Assembly (NCBI RefSeq): GCF_001809535.1
Contig: NZ_KV797935.1
Span: 1 to 64,000 of the forward strand
Direction: 5' to 3'
Origin: Aerococcus sp. HMSC062A02
GTDB taxonomy: Bacteria; Bacillota; Bacilli; Lactobacillales; Aerococcaceae
Length of the DNA: 64,000 nt
Below the pieces are notes generated by a model. The model saw only the letters and a program-made list of their open reading frames with translations. It did not search any database and had not been told where the DNA came from. Positions 54,712 to 63,960 of this stretch are shown piece after piece (the stretch's first letter is position 1; the number at the start of each line of letters is the position of its first letter). A program made the translations under genes and the position numbers.

Positions 54712-56712
54712 CTAGAGCGCTTTGTCTCTTTCATTGATGAGTTGGTAGTAGATACGGGATGTAAACCAATAATAGATTAAGTAACAGATAGAGAAGCCCA
54801 CAATGACACCGACTACGCTCAAGACAATAGTCACTGTATGAACAGCTTGAATCATTCTCAAGAGATTATTGAAGACAAGTTTGGAGGCAGCTAGGGTGTG
54901 GAGGATGGCTACAGCAAGGGGCAGAATGAAGACCCAGAGGATTTGTGAGCGAATGGTACGCTTGATAAGCTGATCTTCTAGGCCAACACGCTTCATAATT
55001 TGGAAATTCTTACGATCGTCTAGTCCTTCAGAAATTTGCTTGTAGTAGAGCATGAGTCCGGTTCCTAGGATGAGGATAAGGCTTGTTACGATCCCTAAGA
55101 AGAGGAGGCCGCCGTTAATTTCAAAAAGACTATCTTGAATTTCTTGCCGGGATTCAAATTCGAGCCCTAAGTTCGCAAAGTCTTCAGCCTGCTTCGTCAA
55201 AGCTTCTCCATCACCTTCTCCGTTGAAGTAAACAGCATAGCGAATAGGAGCTGGTAGGAATTGTTTGGCTTGTGGATCAATGGCTGTTGGAAAAGCTTGA
55301 CGGACAGCTTCGAAGCTCTCAGAGTCAGGGACAACAATGGAAATAGCTTCCACTCCAATATTATAGCCAAGGGTATGCTTAACTGGCCCTTGGATGTCAT
55401 AGGACTTTGTATTTAAAACTACTTTATCTTTAATTTGGATATTGGGTCGATTGGCAGAGAGGAGAATTTCGTCAGATTTAAGTTCGATCTTTTCTCCTGT
55501 ACGGCTACGATAGTCAGAGAGAGGCTCCACCAAAAGGTAGACGCCCACTTGATCATTCTGTGGCAGGCTGTTCGGTTCAATTGGACTTAAGCGCTGGTTC
55601 TCTAGGCTGGCAAAGCTAGAGAAGGACTGGTGATAGAAGTGCTCTGTCAATTCGAGGTCTTGGCCTGCTAACTGAAGGCCTTGGTTTAGAAGCTCGATCG
55701 CATCTTGGTCGCTATTGAGGTCAGGGCTTTGGGTCGAGATTCGGTAGTCTGTCTCTATGATTTGTTTGGGTTGGCTAAGCATGCTAGCAAAGAGGCTAGT
55801 CGTTAAACCAAGGACTAGGATGACACCGGTGCTTAGGACAGCGATGCTAGCTAGGCTAATGGCATTGGCTCGCATCCGGTAGAGCATACCAGATAAAGTT
55901 AAGAAATGGGTGGGTTGGTAGTAATAGTTGGGCCTGCGTTTAAGAGCGAGAAGAAGGCGGATGATCAAGGCTCTGAAGATGAGATAGGTACCTATAATAA
56001 CAAGGATAACGGCAGCGAAGAGGAGGGGGATGGCATTGATGACTTGGACATTTTGGTTGGCTGTGAGATAACCTGCTATCACCATAGCCAATCCGACCAG
56101 GCCAAAAAGAAGGTTTCCTCGGGGCTCACGCTCGCCTGCCTTTTCTTGGTGGAGCCAGTGGATAGGATTATAGCGCCAGAGTTGGAAGCGGAGCTTAAGA
56201 TAAAGGAAGACTTGAATGGCGAGATGGATGCCCACGATGATGGCTGCACTTATAGCAGAAAAAGAATAAGCCATAAGGGGGACACCGACTTGGCCCATAA
56301 TTTTGTTGAGGGCAAGGAAGATTAGAGCGCCTAATAGTTGGCCTGCTAAGAGAGACAAAGCTGTAATGATAAGGAATTTGATCATTTGTTCATGAACGAT
56401 AATCCGTCGAATATGTTTCTTCTCCAGACCAAGGATATTGTAGATACCGAGCTCTTGTTTACGCTGCTTTTGGTAGAAGTTATCGGCATAGATGACAAAG
56501 AGGATTGTGAAAAAGCCCCCAATAATGGCACCATTTCCCATGATAGTAGGTAAGATAGCGTGTCGCTCCCGGACATAATCATTAGAAATAAGCGAAAGTA
56601 CAACATATTCAAGGGCGAACATTAGAGAAACAGAAAAAATATAAGGAAGATTTAAGCGGTGATAAGCCTTGAGGTTTCGGATGGCCAACCGCCAGGATAG
56701 ACGTTGGTTCAT
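54712..56712 (-). CDS. BceB-type ABC transporter permease
   Basis: A 666-residue FtsX-like permease with ten hydrophobic helices in a 1-3-2-2-2 style layout and a large extracellular domain (about 290-510) between helices seven and eight, typical of BceB/VraG transporters that remove cell-wall-targeting peptide antibiotics such as bacitracin. It overlaps the ATPase gene by one base (ATGA-like junction) and belongs with the kinase and regulator upstream. The exact drug cannot be predicted. Confidence 0.87.
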   Translation of the reverse strand: MNQRLSWRLAIRNLKAYHRLNLPYIFSVSLMFALEYVVLSLISNDYVRERHAILPTIMGNGAIIGGFFTILFVIYADNFYQKQRKQELGIYNILGLEKKHIRRIIVHEQMIKFLIITALSLLAGQLLGALIFLALNKIMGQVGVPLMAYSFSAISAAIIVGIHLAIQVFLYLKLRFQLWRYNPIHWLHQEKAGEREPRGNLLFGLVGLAMVIAGYLTANQNVQVINAIPLLFAAVILVIIGTYLIFRALIIRLLLALKRRPNYYYQPTHFLTLSGMLYRMRANAISLASIAVLSTGVILVLGLTTSLFASMLSQPKQIIETDYRISTQSPDLNSDQDAIELLNQGLQLAGQDLELTEHFYHQSFSSFASLENQRLSPIEPNSLPQNDQVGVYLLVEPLSDYRSRTGEKIELKSDEILLSANRPNIQIKDKVVLNTKSYDIQGPVKHTLGYNIGVEAISIVVPDSESFEAVRQAFPTAIDPQAKQFLPAPIRYAVYFNGEGDGEALTKQAEDFANLGLEFESRQEIQDSLFEINGGLLFLGIVTSLILILGTGLMLYYKQISEGLDDRKNFQIMKRVGLEDQLIKRTIRSQILWVFILPLAVAILHTLAASKLVFNNLLRMIQAVHTVTIVLSVVGVIVGFSICYLIYYWFTSRIYYQLINERDKAL

Positions 56713-57464
56713 TAGTATTGCTCCTTCCGATTTAAGAGAGCCAGGCTATTAGCTATCTGTTCTTGAAATTCAAGAGAGCTTGCTTGCCCGCGATATATCT
56801 CATGAAAGACAATCCCATCCCGAATAAAAAGAACGCGCTTAGCGGCTGAAGCTGCCCGAATAGAGTGGGTAACCATCAAGATGGTATTGCCTTCCTGGTT
56901 AATGCTTTGGAAGAGGCGCATCATTTGGTCCGCTGTTTTAGAGTCGAGGGCGCCTGTTGGTTCATCAGCGAGAACAAGGTCTGGATCGGTGATGATGGCA
57001 CGAGCAATTGCAACACGTTGGCGCTGGCCCCCAGAGATCTCGTAAGGAAAGTGTTTAAGTAAGGACTCAATGCCCAGAAGCCTGGCTACGTTTTCAAGTT
57101 TTCGCTTCATGTCATCGACCTTACAACCTGAAAGGACTAGGGGAAGAAGAATGTTGTCTTGGTTGTTAAAGGTATTTAAGACGTTGAAGTCTTGGAAGAC
57201 GAAGCCCAATTGTTCGCGACGGAACTTAGCAGTGTCTTGGCTAGAAATATCCGCTAACTTTTTCCCATTTAAGCTGACTTGGCCAGCACTAGGCTGGTCG
57301 AGGGTTGCAATGATATTGAGGAGCGTTGACTTACCTGAACCTGATTCACCCATAATGGCAATGAACTCGCCCGCTTCTACCGTGAAGTTAACATCTTTAA
57401 GGGCAATGACCTGGTTTGGCCCCTTGCCATAAATTTTTTGAATGTGCTGGACATTAAGTAACAT
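56712..57464 (-). CDS. BceA-type ABC transporter ATPase
   Basis: A 250-residue MacB/BceA ATPase: Walker A GESGSGKST near 38, Q-loop FQDFNV, signature SGGQRQRVAIARA, Walker B LVLADEPTGALD, and switch His in VTHS. ATG after AAAGGAC. It has its own leader after a terminator, so a regulator-controlled promoter probably lies in 57465-57520. Confidence 0.92.
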   Translation of the reverse strand: MLLNVQHIQKIYGKGPNQVIALKDVNFTVEAGEFIAIMGESGSGKSTLLNIIATLDQPSAGQVSLNGKKLADISSQDTAKFRREQLGFVFQDFNVLNTFNNQDNILLPLVLSGCKVDDMKRKLENVARLLGIESLLKHFPYEISGGQRQRVAIARAIITDPDLVLADEPTGALDSKTADQMMRLFQSINQEGNTILMVTHSIRAASAAKRVLFIRDGIVFHEIYRGQASSLEFQEQIANSLALLNRKEQY

Positions 57465-57520
57465 ATTATCAAGTCCTTTCCTGTTTTATAAGCTTTGGAT
57501 TAATTTTATTTTAGCGCACA

Positions 57521-57563
57521 AAAAGCGGGCCAGCCTTTATCTAAACTTACAAAGGGGCCCGCT
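57521..57563 (-). terminator. Terminator between the Bce kinase and the ABC genes
   Basis: On the minus strand AGCGGGC/GCCCGCT arms with inner CCTTT/AAAGG are followed by TTTTTGTG. It separates constitutive regulator transcription from inducible abc transcription. Confidence 0.75.
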
Positions 57564-57567
57564 AAAC

Positions 57568-58470
57568 TTACAGTTTTGTAAGATGGGAAGGGAAATGAAT
57601 CGTGAATTGACTACCTGAGCCAGGCTCAGATTTGACAGTGATGGGTTGATTAAGCCGTCGACTGATCTTACCAACTAAGTAGAGGCCAAGACCACTGGAT
57701 TGCTGGTTAAGCCGCCCATTAAAACCAGAGTAGCCCTTATCAAAGATCTTGGCAATATCACTCTCATGGATGCCAATACCAGTATCAGCAATCGTCAGAC
57801 TTTTATCTGTTGCCTTATAGGAGATAGTGATGCTTTGGCCTTTAGCATATTTAAGGGCATTATTTAAAAGTTGGTCTACCATAACTTGGGTCCAATTGGC
57901 ATCCGTGATAACTTGGTCATCAATCGCCTGGTAGTTAAGCTGGGTGTGGTTATGAATAAAGGACCAGCGATAGCGTCTGAGCAGTGGTTTTATGATATCG
58001 TCCAATTTGACTGGTGCAATGACGAGGTCGGTATCAGGATGGCTAAGTTTGAGATAAGCAAGCGCAGCCTGGGTATAGCCTTCAATCGCTAAACTTTGCT
58101 CTTTGAGATCGGCCTTACTGATGGGGGCCGAACTATCCGTCATAAGTTGGAGAGCGGACAAAGGCGTCTTCACTTGGTGGACCCAGTGGATGAAATAGTC
58201 ATCGATATCCTTTTGTCTGGCGATGGTATCTGACTTGAGCTGGTAAAGTTCTTCTTTGGTCGAGATTAGCTCATCTTCTATCTTTTGTTTTCTCCTAAAA
58301 GACAGGAAAGTTAGGATGAAATAGAGTCCAGACAAGAAGAATAGCCAGGAGAGGGCGAGCCTGGAGACCGCAGGATTGATGTCGGCGAGGAAGAAGATGA
58401 GCATTAAGATTAAAAGTGAGCTGATGACCCAAAACAGCTCGAGGCGGATAGATTTAAAGAAGCTATTCAT
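57568..58470 (-). CDS. BceS-type intramembrane-sensing histidine kinase
   Basis: A 300-residue kinase. Two adjacent TM helices (VISSLLILMLIFFLA, LALSWLFFLSGLYFIL) with almost no extracellular loop are the mark of BceS-like kinases that sense through their transporter. H-box FIHWVHQVKTPL, N-box QLLNNALKYAKG, G-boxes ADTGIGI and SSGLGLYLVGK. ATG 58470 after GAGGGAGG was chosen over an upstream start. It overlaps the regulator gene by eight bases. Confidence 0.9.
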   Translation of the reverse strand: MNSFFKSIRLELFWVISSLLILMLIFFLADINPAVSRLALSWLFFLSGLYFILTFLSFRRKQKIEDELISTKEELYQLKSDTIARQKDIDDYFIHWVHQVKTPLSALQLMTDSSAPISKADLKEQSLAIEGYTQAALAYLKLSHPDTDLVIAPVKLDDIIKPLLRRYRWSFIHNHTQLNYQAIDDQVITDANWTQVMVDQLLNNALKYAKGQSITISYKATDKSLTIADTGIGIHESDIAKIFDKGYSGFNGRLNQQSSGLGLYLVGKISRRLNQPITVKSEPGSGSQFTIHFPSHLTKL

Positions 58471-59167
58471 TGATTGCCCCTCCCTCTTCTTCACTATCTA
58501 AGAAAAGCGCATAACCTAAACCTTTCTTAGTGAGGATGAATTCGCGGAGATTAATGCGAGCTAATTTCTTCCGAAGTCTGGAAATATTGACCGCCAGGGT
58601 ATTATCATCGATATAAGCTTCGTCTAGCCAGCAGGCATCCATTAGGGCTTCGCGACTGACTAGGGCACCTTGCGCTTTGAATAGGGTTTGTAGGATAAGA
58701 AGTTCCGTCTTGGTGAGATCAATGTCTTGATTTCCGTAAGTTAGCCGGCTTGTATCCAAGTGAAGTTTCACGTCATGATAGGTCAATTCATTAGCAGGTA
58801 CTGAGAAATCATAGCTTCGACGTAAGAGAGCCTGGATCTTAGCAACGAGGACAGAGAGTTCAAGCGGTTTGCTGATGAAGTCATCACCGCCCATCTGCAT
58901 GGCCATGACCATGTCCATGGCTTCAGTACGTGATGAGATAAAAATAATGGGAAGTTGAGATTGGCGACGGATTTCCTGGCACCAATAATAGCCATTATAG
59001 ATGGGGAGATTCACATCGAGGAGGATAAGATGGGGATCGAAGGCGTCAACATGCTCAAGTATATGAGTGAAGTCTTGAACACAGGCTACATCATATTGCC
59101 ACTTGCGTAAGTGGTCTTCAAGCAGTTGAGCAATCAAATGATCATCTTCAATAATTAAGATACGCAT
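58463..59167 (-). CDS. BceR-type OmpR-family response regulator
   Basis: A 234-residue protein. Receiver: RILIIEDDHLIAQLL, phosphoryl Asp in LILLDVNLP, and FISKPLE. C-terminal winged helix: ILQTLFKAQGALVSREALMDACW and DDNTLAVNISRLRKKL. It partners with the adjacent kinase; expected targets are the downstream ABC genes. First gene of the module. Confidence 0.92.
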   Translation of the reverse strand: MRILIIEDDHLIAQLLEDHLRKWQYDVACVQDFTHILEHVDAFDPHLILLDVNLPIYNGYYWCQEIRRQSQLPIIFISSRTEAMDMVMAMQMGGDDFISKPLELSVLVAKIQALLRRSYDFSVPANELTYHDVKLHLDTSRLTYGNQDIDLTKTELLILQTLFKAQGALVSREALMDACWLDEAYIDDNTLAVNISRLRKKLARINLREFILTKKGLGYALFLDSEEEGGAINE

Positions 59168-59435
59168 AGGAAGTCTCCTTTACGTGGGATTAGAGTATTT
59201 TGAAGCAAAATTTTCTCATTCACTAACAGAACTAGTCATCTATAGCAGGAATGAGCTTAGCTTATTTGATGAGCTAAAAAGTCAGTTTGGCTCTTTCAAT
59301 CAGCTGGGAATAATTTATCCTTATCTTATCATTGCTTAATGACCTTTGTCACACTTTAACTTGAAGCTTGCTAGACGATAGATTCTGGCTCTTTACGATC
59401 AAATTTAAAAGGTAATGAATGCTCACCGACACAAT

Positions 59436-59466
59436 TTGATTAGGGACATAGAAAATTTGTTATAAT
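59436..59466 (+). promoter_or_regulatory. Probable promoter of the GT-C gene at 59502
   Basis: TATAAT at 59461-59466, with TTGATT at 59436-59441 at a rather long 19-base spacing. The rest of the 334-base gap 59168-59501 is AT-rich, must hold the divergent Bce promoter, and shows nothing else clear. Confidence 0.5.
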
Positions 59467-59501
59467 AGCTAAGTAAAAAATAAATGATGGGAGCGTGTAA
59501 A

Positions 59502-61046
59502 GTGACCGATTCAAAAAATTCGCTAGCCTTTAAGCTAATCGGGATTCTAGCCCTGGCTATCTGCTTACTGGTGGCCTTTCGGACAGGGCAAGACAAATTA
59601 GGCTACCATGTGGATGAATATTATTCCTATGGCTTGGCCAATTCCTACTATAAGCCCTTTCCGGATGATTATAACCAGTGGCTGAGCCCAGATTATTATG
59701 CGGACTATCTCACCACTTCGGAAGAGGATCGCTTTAGCTACGGGTCGGTTTATTATAAGCAGACCCAGGATGTCCACCCGCCTTTTTATTATATGGTCCT
59801 CCATACGGTGTCTTCTTTCTTCCCAGGAAGCTTCTCTAAGTGGCTCGGTTTGGGACTCAACTTGGTCGTCTATGCCTTAATTTTGCTCGTGCTCTATTTC
59901 TTTTTGCGCGAGCTCTTGGCGAATCGCTGGCTGGCCCTAGCCTTTGCGACTTTCTACGGGCTGAGTCTGGGTGGGTTGAGCTCCTTTGTCTATATCCGCA
60001 TGTATCTCTTGCTGGCCCTGATCCAAGTTGTCTTCGCCTATGTCGCTTACAAGTATCTGAAAACACCTAGTCGGAAGTTCCTGCTCGCGGCTATGGCGAC
60101 CACCCTCCTCGGAGGCCTAACCCAGTATTATTACTATATCTTTGCGGGAATCCTGACTGCAGTCCTCTTTGTTCTCCTCTGCTTACAAAAAGAAGTCAAG
60201 GCGGCGAGTCGATTTGCCCTAGGACAAGCCCTGAGTGTGCTGGCTTGCATCGCCATCTTCCCAAGTACTATCGACCACCTCCTCAATAGCGGTCGGGGGA
60301 ATGAAGTGGTGGGCAACTTGTTTGGAACCCAACAAGTCGATCAGTTGAGGGCCTTCTATGACTTAATCATGGACCAGCTCTTCGCCGGTTACGGCAAAGC
60401 TCTCTTAGCTTTCGCTATCCTGGCTTTCCTTGTCTTATGCTGGCAGCGAAAAGCCCTGGACAGCTTTCTTCTGCTCGCTCTGCCTACCGTCTTAGGGGTG
60501 GCCTTGATTGCCTTGGTTTCCCCTTATCCTTCAGCCCGCTATATCTTCGCCTTTTATCCCCTAATCATTGCCTGTGCAGGCCTTCTCTACCAGCAAGTTT
60601 TGGCGCCAATCCCAGATTTTGATTGGGCTAAGCTGGCCTTGCTTGTCTGCTTCTTAGGAGGCTTGACCTATATGGGACACCGGGAATATGAAGTAGATTA
60701 TTTATATCCCGAATCTGCTGACTTTATGCACATCGTGAAAGCGAATAATCAGTCACCAGTCATTGTCATTCCTCAGGCTAGTGAACCCCAACGCATTGTT
60801 TGGCATACGGAGGAGCTTATCCAATTCCCAGCCATCTATCCGATCGAGGCGCGCCAGGGAGATTATAGGGAGAAGATCCAGCAGATGACTCATGGCCCGG
60901 TTGAGGATGAAGTAACGTTATTGATCCACCGCGATGTCCTTAACCAACATCCCGAAGTTCTTAAGGCTCTCTATGACAAGTTCGGTTTCAGTGAGAATAC
61001 TTGGCTGGGGCGGAACCGCCACTTTGAACTCTACCGATTGCACTAA
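59502..61046 (+). CDS. GT-C type membrane glycosyltransferase
   Basis: A 514-residue protein with about eleven hydrophobic helices. YHVDEYYSYGLANSYY near residue 35 supplies the acidic loop of GT39-like enzymes, and QDVHPPFYYMVLHTVSSFFPG is the second typical loop. The C-terminal 120 residues are extracytoplasmic. GTG 59502 nine bases after GGGAG was chosen over ATG 59484. It is followed 24 bases later by a small membrane gene. Confidence 0.8.
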   Translation: MTDSKNSLAFKLIGILALAICLLVAFRTGQDKLGYHVDEYYSYGLANSYYKPFPDDYNQWLSPDYYADYLTTSEEDRFSYGSVYYKQTQDVHPPFYYMVLHTVSSFFPGSFSKWLGLGLNLVVYALILLVLYFFLRELLANRWLALAFATFYGLSLGGLSSFVYIRMYLLLALIQVVFAYVAYKYLKTPSRKFLLAAMATTLLGGLTQYYYYIFAGILTAVLFVLLCLQKEVKAASRFALGQALSVLACIAIFPSTIDHLLNSGRGNEVVGNLFGTQQVDQLRAFYDLIMDQLFAGYGKALLAFAILAFLVLCWQRKALDSFLLLALPTVLGVALIALVSPYPSARYIFAFYPLIIACAGLLYQQVLAPIPDFDWAKLALLVCFLGGLTYMGHREYEVDYLYPESADFMHIVKANNQSPVIVIPQASEPQRIVWHTEELIQFPAIYPIEARQGDYREKIQQMTHGPVEDEVTLLIHRDVLNQHPEVLKALYDKFGFSENTWLGRNRHFELYRLH

Positions 61047-61070
61047 CTAATCAGAAAAAGGAGCGGACGG

Positions 61071-61394
61071 ATGGCAGGAATTGCGATTTTCATGGCCTTA
61101 TTTATGGCCGTCTGTGGCCTTATGATCTGCTGGCAGGCCTGGCGAATTGCCTATAAGGAGCGCTTGGACTTGCTCAATGGCTACCAACCGGTCCGTCTGA
61201 CCGGCAAAGATCGGACAAACTTTGCCCGGGGGATGGGCCAGGGACTGGGGCTCATCGGACTTGCGGTCGCCTTAACCGGCCTGGGCCTTCTCCTGATCCA
61301 ATCCTTGTGGTCCTGGTTGGTCTTTGGCCTGGGCTTTGTCCTGGGCCTGGGGCGGATTATCTGGACCAACCAGCGTTACCATGGATTGTTTTAG
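61071..61394 (+). CDS. Small membrane protein (DUF3784-like)
   Basis: A 107-residue protein with three hydrophobic helices (IFMALFMAVCGLMICWQAW, GLIGLAVALTGLGLLLIQSL, LVFGLGFVLGLGRIIW) and the cytosolic YQPVRLTGKDRTNFARG. It looks like the DUF3784 group. Function unknown; probably cotranscribed with the GT-C gene. Confidence 0.6.
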   Translation: MAGIAIFMALFMAVCGLMICWQAWRIAYKERLDLLNGYQPVRLTGKDRTNFARGMGQGLGLIGLAVALTGLGLLLIQSLWSWLVFGLGFVLGLGRIIWTNQRYHGLF

Positions 61395-61467
61395 GTTTTC
61401 TTTTGGATATATTTTTATTTTGTTAGTTGATTAATGATTAAATATGAAGTTTTAGCTATTCAAAAAT

Positions 61468-61772
61468 GAGCAGTAGTGGAACTTTGAAGTTGGTCGTTAG
61501 CCACGTATAAGCAAGCAAAGCGAATTACGGATCGTTGGCGCAAGCCATACGAACCGTTTGAGACTTGCTAGGTGAGAAGAAGGTAGCAACGCTGCTGGCG
61601 CAGCCTTGAACTTCATCTCTAAGTCGCTTCGCTCCAAGAGCTGAAGCTGCCCGAACCGGTGCTGCTTTAGCCGTTGACGCTTCAGCGACTTACGGATAAA
61701 GTACAAAACGGCGAAAGCCGTTCTTGAACCACCATAATTCAACGACCAAATTCAAAAGTGGAACGGATGCTC
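61468..61772 (-). repeat. Terminal-inverted-repeat element, family B, copy 2
   Basis: A 305-base element, inverted with respect to 30252-30490. Ends read GAGCAGTAGTGG and, on the other strand, GAGCATCCGTTCC; both continue into TTTGAA(G/T)TTGGTCGTT. Internal segments shared with copy 1 include the ACTTTATCCGTAAGTCGCT block and the CAACGGCTAAAGCAGCACCGG block. About 60 extra internal bases are present here. No reading frame of interest. Confidence 0.8.
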
Positions 61773-61806
61773 AACAGTACAAATTAACATATTATATTTG
61801 ATTATA

Positions 61807-61853
61807 AAAGCCTTTCGACTGGCACTTAGCTGGCTAGTCGAAAGGCTTTTTTC
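61807..61853. terminator. Terminator at the end of the two-component operon
   Basis: AAAAGCCTTTCGACT/AGTCGAAAGGCTTTTTT stem abutting the kinase stop; works in both directions. Confidence 0.92.
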
Positions 61854-63253
61854 TATGCATTTTGCTGGCTTCGAGGGAATATGATACGGGCTTGGAAGCC
61901 TTGGGGGGAGAGGGCTTGGACTTGGAAATCGCCATGGTGGTTGTCCATAATCTGGCGGACGATGCGCAGGCCGAGTCCGTGCTGGCCCTGGAAGGCTTCT
62001 TGGTCCTTGTTTTTCTTAGCAAGCGCGGCTTGGAGGGCCTGGATTTCTGCTGGGGACAGGCCTTGGCCGTTGTCGGAGACGCTAATACTTATCTCATCGT
62101 TAAGGTCTTGGAAGGCAACTTGAATCCGGCAGCCCTGAGGATTGTGGCGGATGGCGTTGCTGATGAGGTTGCTTAAAGCCCTCTGGACGAGGTTCTTGTC
62201 GGCTACAAGCAGGCTGGGCTTTCCTGAGCCTTGGTAGGAGAAGTCGATGGTGTAGCGGTCTTCGTCTAAGCTATTGAGGAAGTCGGCGACGACTTGCCGG
62301 CAGAGGGCAAGTAAGTTGACTTCTTCTAGCTTGAGGGGCTGCATCTGGTAGTCCAGGCGCGAGGAGAGGTTGAGGTCCTCCACTAGGTCTTTGATTTTTT
62401 GGCCTTGGATAAAGATAGCTGTGATCTTCTTTTGGTCGCTAGGCTCTAAGTGTGGATTACTTAAGACTTGGTCGGCATAGCCTATGACCATGCTCAAGGG
62501 GGTGCGGATGTCGTGGGAGATACTTGAGATCCACTGGCTCCGAGCTTGGTCCTTGTTCTTAAGTTCAGCTCGCTGAGATTGAAGGAGGCTGGAGGCTTGG
62601 TTAATTTTTTGAGCGATTGGGGTGAAGGGGCCAGCTAGTTTGAGGTCCAGCCTCTGTTGGCTAGGCAGGGCTTGGATGGCTTCAGCTAGGGGGCCGAGTG
62701 CGCGCAGTAGGCGACGGTTAGTGAAGAAATAGATGGCCAGCAGGAGGGCGAAGTCGATAGCCAGGACCAGGAAGATAAATTTAGGCGCTTGGGCAATAAA
62801 CTTATAGGGCCAGCTGGGGTGCTGGAGCTTCCAGTAGCTCTGCTTGGGGTAGGCCACAACCAGGAGGCCCTGGTCAGATGTGCCAGTAAAGGTGGGATAG
62901 TCAGCCAGGTAACCGCTGTTGAAGGAGGCCAATTCCGCTGTTGTCACTTGCCCGCCTAGGTCGATAGGGGTGTTGGCTGACTGCCAGAGAATCTTAGGGG
63001 AATCCTTGGCCAAGAAGAAGGCCCAGGCCCCTTCTTCCTTGAGCCGCCGGGCACCGCTGGGACTGATTTGGTAGCGGCCTTGGTCTGCCTTGATTTCTTG
63101 GGCGACCTGGTCAGCCAGCTGCCAGGGGGAACCGTCTTTTTGGTAGGGGCTGGCCAGGAAGGCGAAGACGAGGAGGTTGACGATGAGGAGTAGAGCTGCA
63201 CTGCTGACTATAATACGGATATAGCGGCTGAGGGCCTTGTGCCATGCTTCCAT
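61853..63253 (-). CDS. Sensor histidine kinase
   Basis: A 466-residue kinase: TM near 13-33, an extracellular sensor of about 120 residues, TM near 150-170, HAMP-like linker, H-box SSISHDIRTPLSMVIGY near 245, N-box LISNAIRHNPQG, G-boxes SDNGQGLS and GQHGLGLRIV. The start overlaps the regulator stop (TAATG). Signal unknown. Confidence 0.92.
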   Translation of the reverse strand: MEAWHKALSRYIRIIVSSAALLLIVNLLVFAFLASPYQKDGSPWQLADQVAQEIKADQGRYQISPSGARRLKEEGAWAFFLAKDSPKILWQSANTPIDLGGQVTTAELASFNSGYLADYPTFTGTSDQGLLVVAYPKQSYWKLQHPSWPYKFIAQAPKFIFLVLAIDFALLLAIYFFTNRRLLRALGPLAEAIQALPSQQRLDLKLAGPFTPIAQKINQASSLLQSQRAELKNKDQARSQWISSISHDIRTPLSMVIGYADQVLSNPHLEPSDQKKITAIFIQGQKIKDLVEDLNLSSRLDYQMQPLKLEEVNLLALCRQVVADFLNSLDEDRYTIDFSYQGSGKPSLLVADKNLVQRALSNLISNAIRHNPQGCRIQVAFQDLNDEISISVSDNGQGLSPAEIQALQAALAKKNKDQEAFQGQHGLGLRIVRQIMDNHHGDFQVQALSPQGFQARIIFPRSQQNA

Positions 63254-63960
63254 TAGGACTGTCCTTTCGTGAGCAACTTGTAGCCTAGGCCCTTAGCGGT
63301 GACCAGGCATTGGGGATGGGAGGGGTCTGCTTCAATCTTCTTACGGACCCGGCGGACATGGGTCATCAGGGCTTCTTCATAGCCAAAAGGATTGTCCCCC
63401 CAGATGGCTAGGCAGAGATTATCGATGGTGACAATCTTTCCCTCATTGCGGTAGAGCATGCGCAAGAGGGCCACTTCCTTGGCGGTCAGGCGGACTCTTT
63501 CCTCGCCCCGGATGACTTCAGCTGCTTCGAGGTCAACCTGGCAGTCCAGGAGGTCAAAGCGGCTTTCAGCCTTGGGATAGGCTCGCCTGAGGATGGCGGT
63601 AATCTTATAGAGGAGTTCCTTGGCCAGGAAGGGCTTGACCACATAATCATCCGCACCCAGGTCATAGCCCCGCAAGCGGTCCTCCGCTTCACCCCGGGCA
63701 GAGAGGAAGAGGATGGGGTAGTTCTGGCCCTGGCGCAGGCGCTGCATGAGGTCAAAGCCATTCATATCGGGCAACATGATGTCCAAGATGGCGAGGTCGG
63801 GTGGCGTTTTCTTTACTAGGTCCAGGGCTTCCTCAGCCGATTGGGCGGTATAGATTTCCTGGTAGCCCCCTTGCCTCAGAAAGTCTGCGGTCATCTCCAA
63901 TAAGTCCCTCTCATCATCGACTAAAAGGATCTTTTTTTCTTTTAAATAATGGCTAGTCAT
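63253..63960 (-). CDS. OmpR-family response regulator
   Basis: A 235-residue protein. Receiver KILLVDDERDLLEMTADFL with phosphoryl Asp in LAILDIMLPDMNGF and VVKPF; winged helix with RVRLTAKEVALLRMLYRNEGKIV and GYEEALMTHVRRVRKKIE. ATG 63960 has AGGAGG upstream; the longer frame begins at GTG 63966. Target genes unknown; the pair resembles regulators of envelope stress. Confidence 0.92.
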   Translation of the reverse strand: MTSHYLKEKKILLVDDERDLLEMTADFLRQGGYQEIYTAQSAEEALDLVKKTPPDLAILDIMLPDMNGFDLMQRLRQGQNYPILFLSARGEAEDRLRGYDLGADDYVVKPFLAKELLYKITAILRRAYPKAESRFDLLDCQVDLEAAEVIRGEERVRLTAKEVALLRMLYRNEGKIVTIDNLCLAIWGDNPFGYEEALMTHVRRVRKKIEADPSHPQCLVTAKGLGYKLLTKGQS

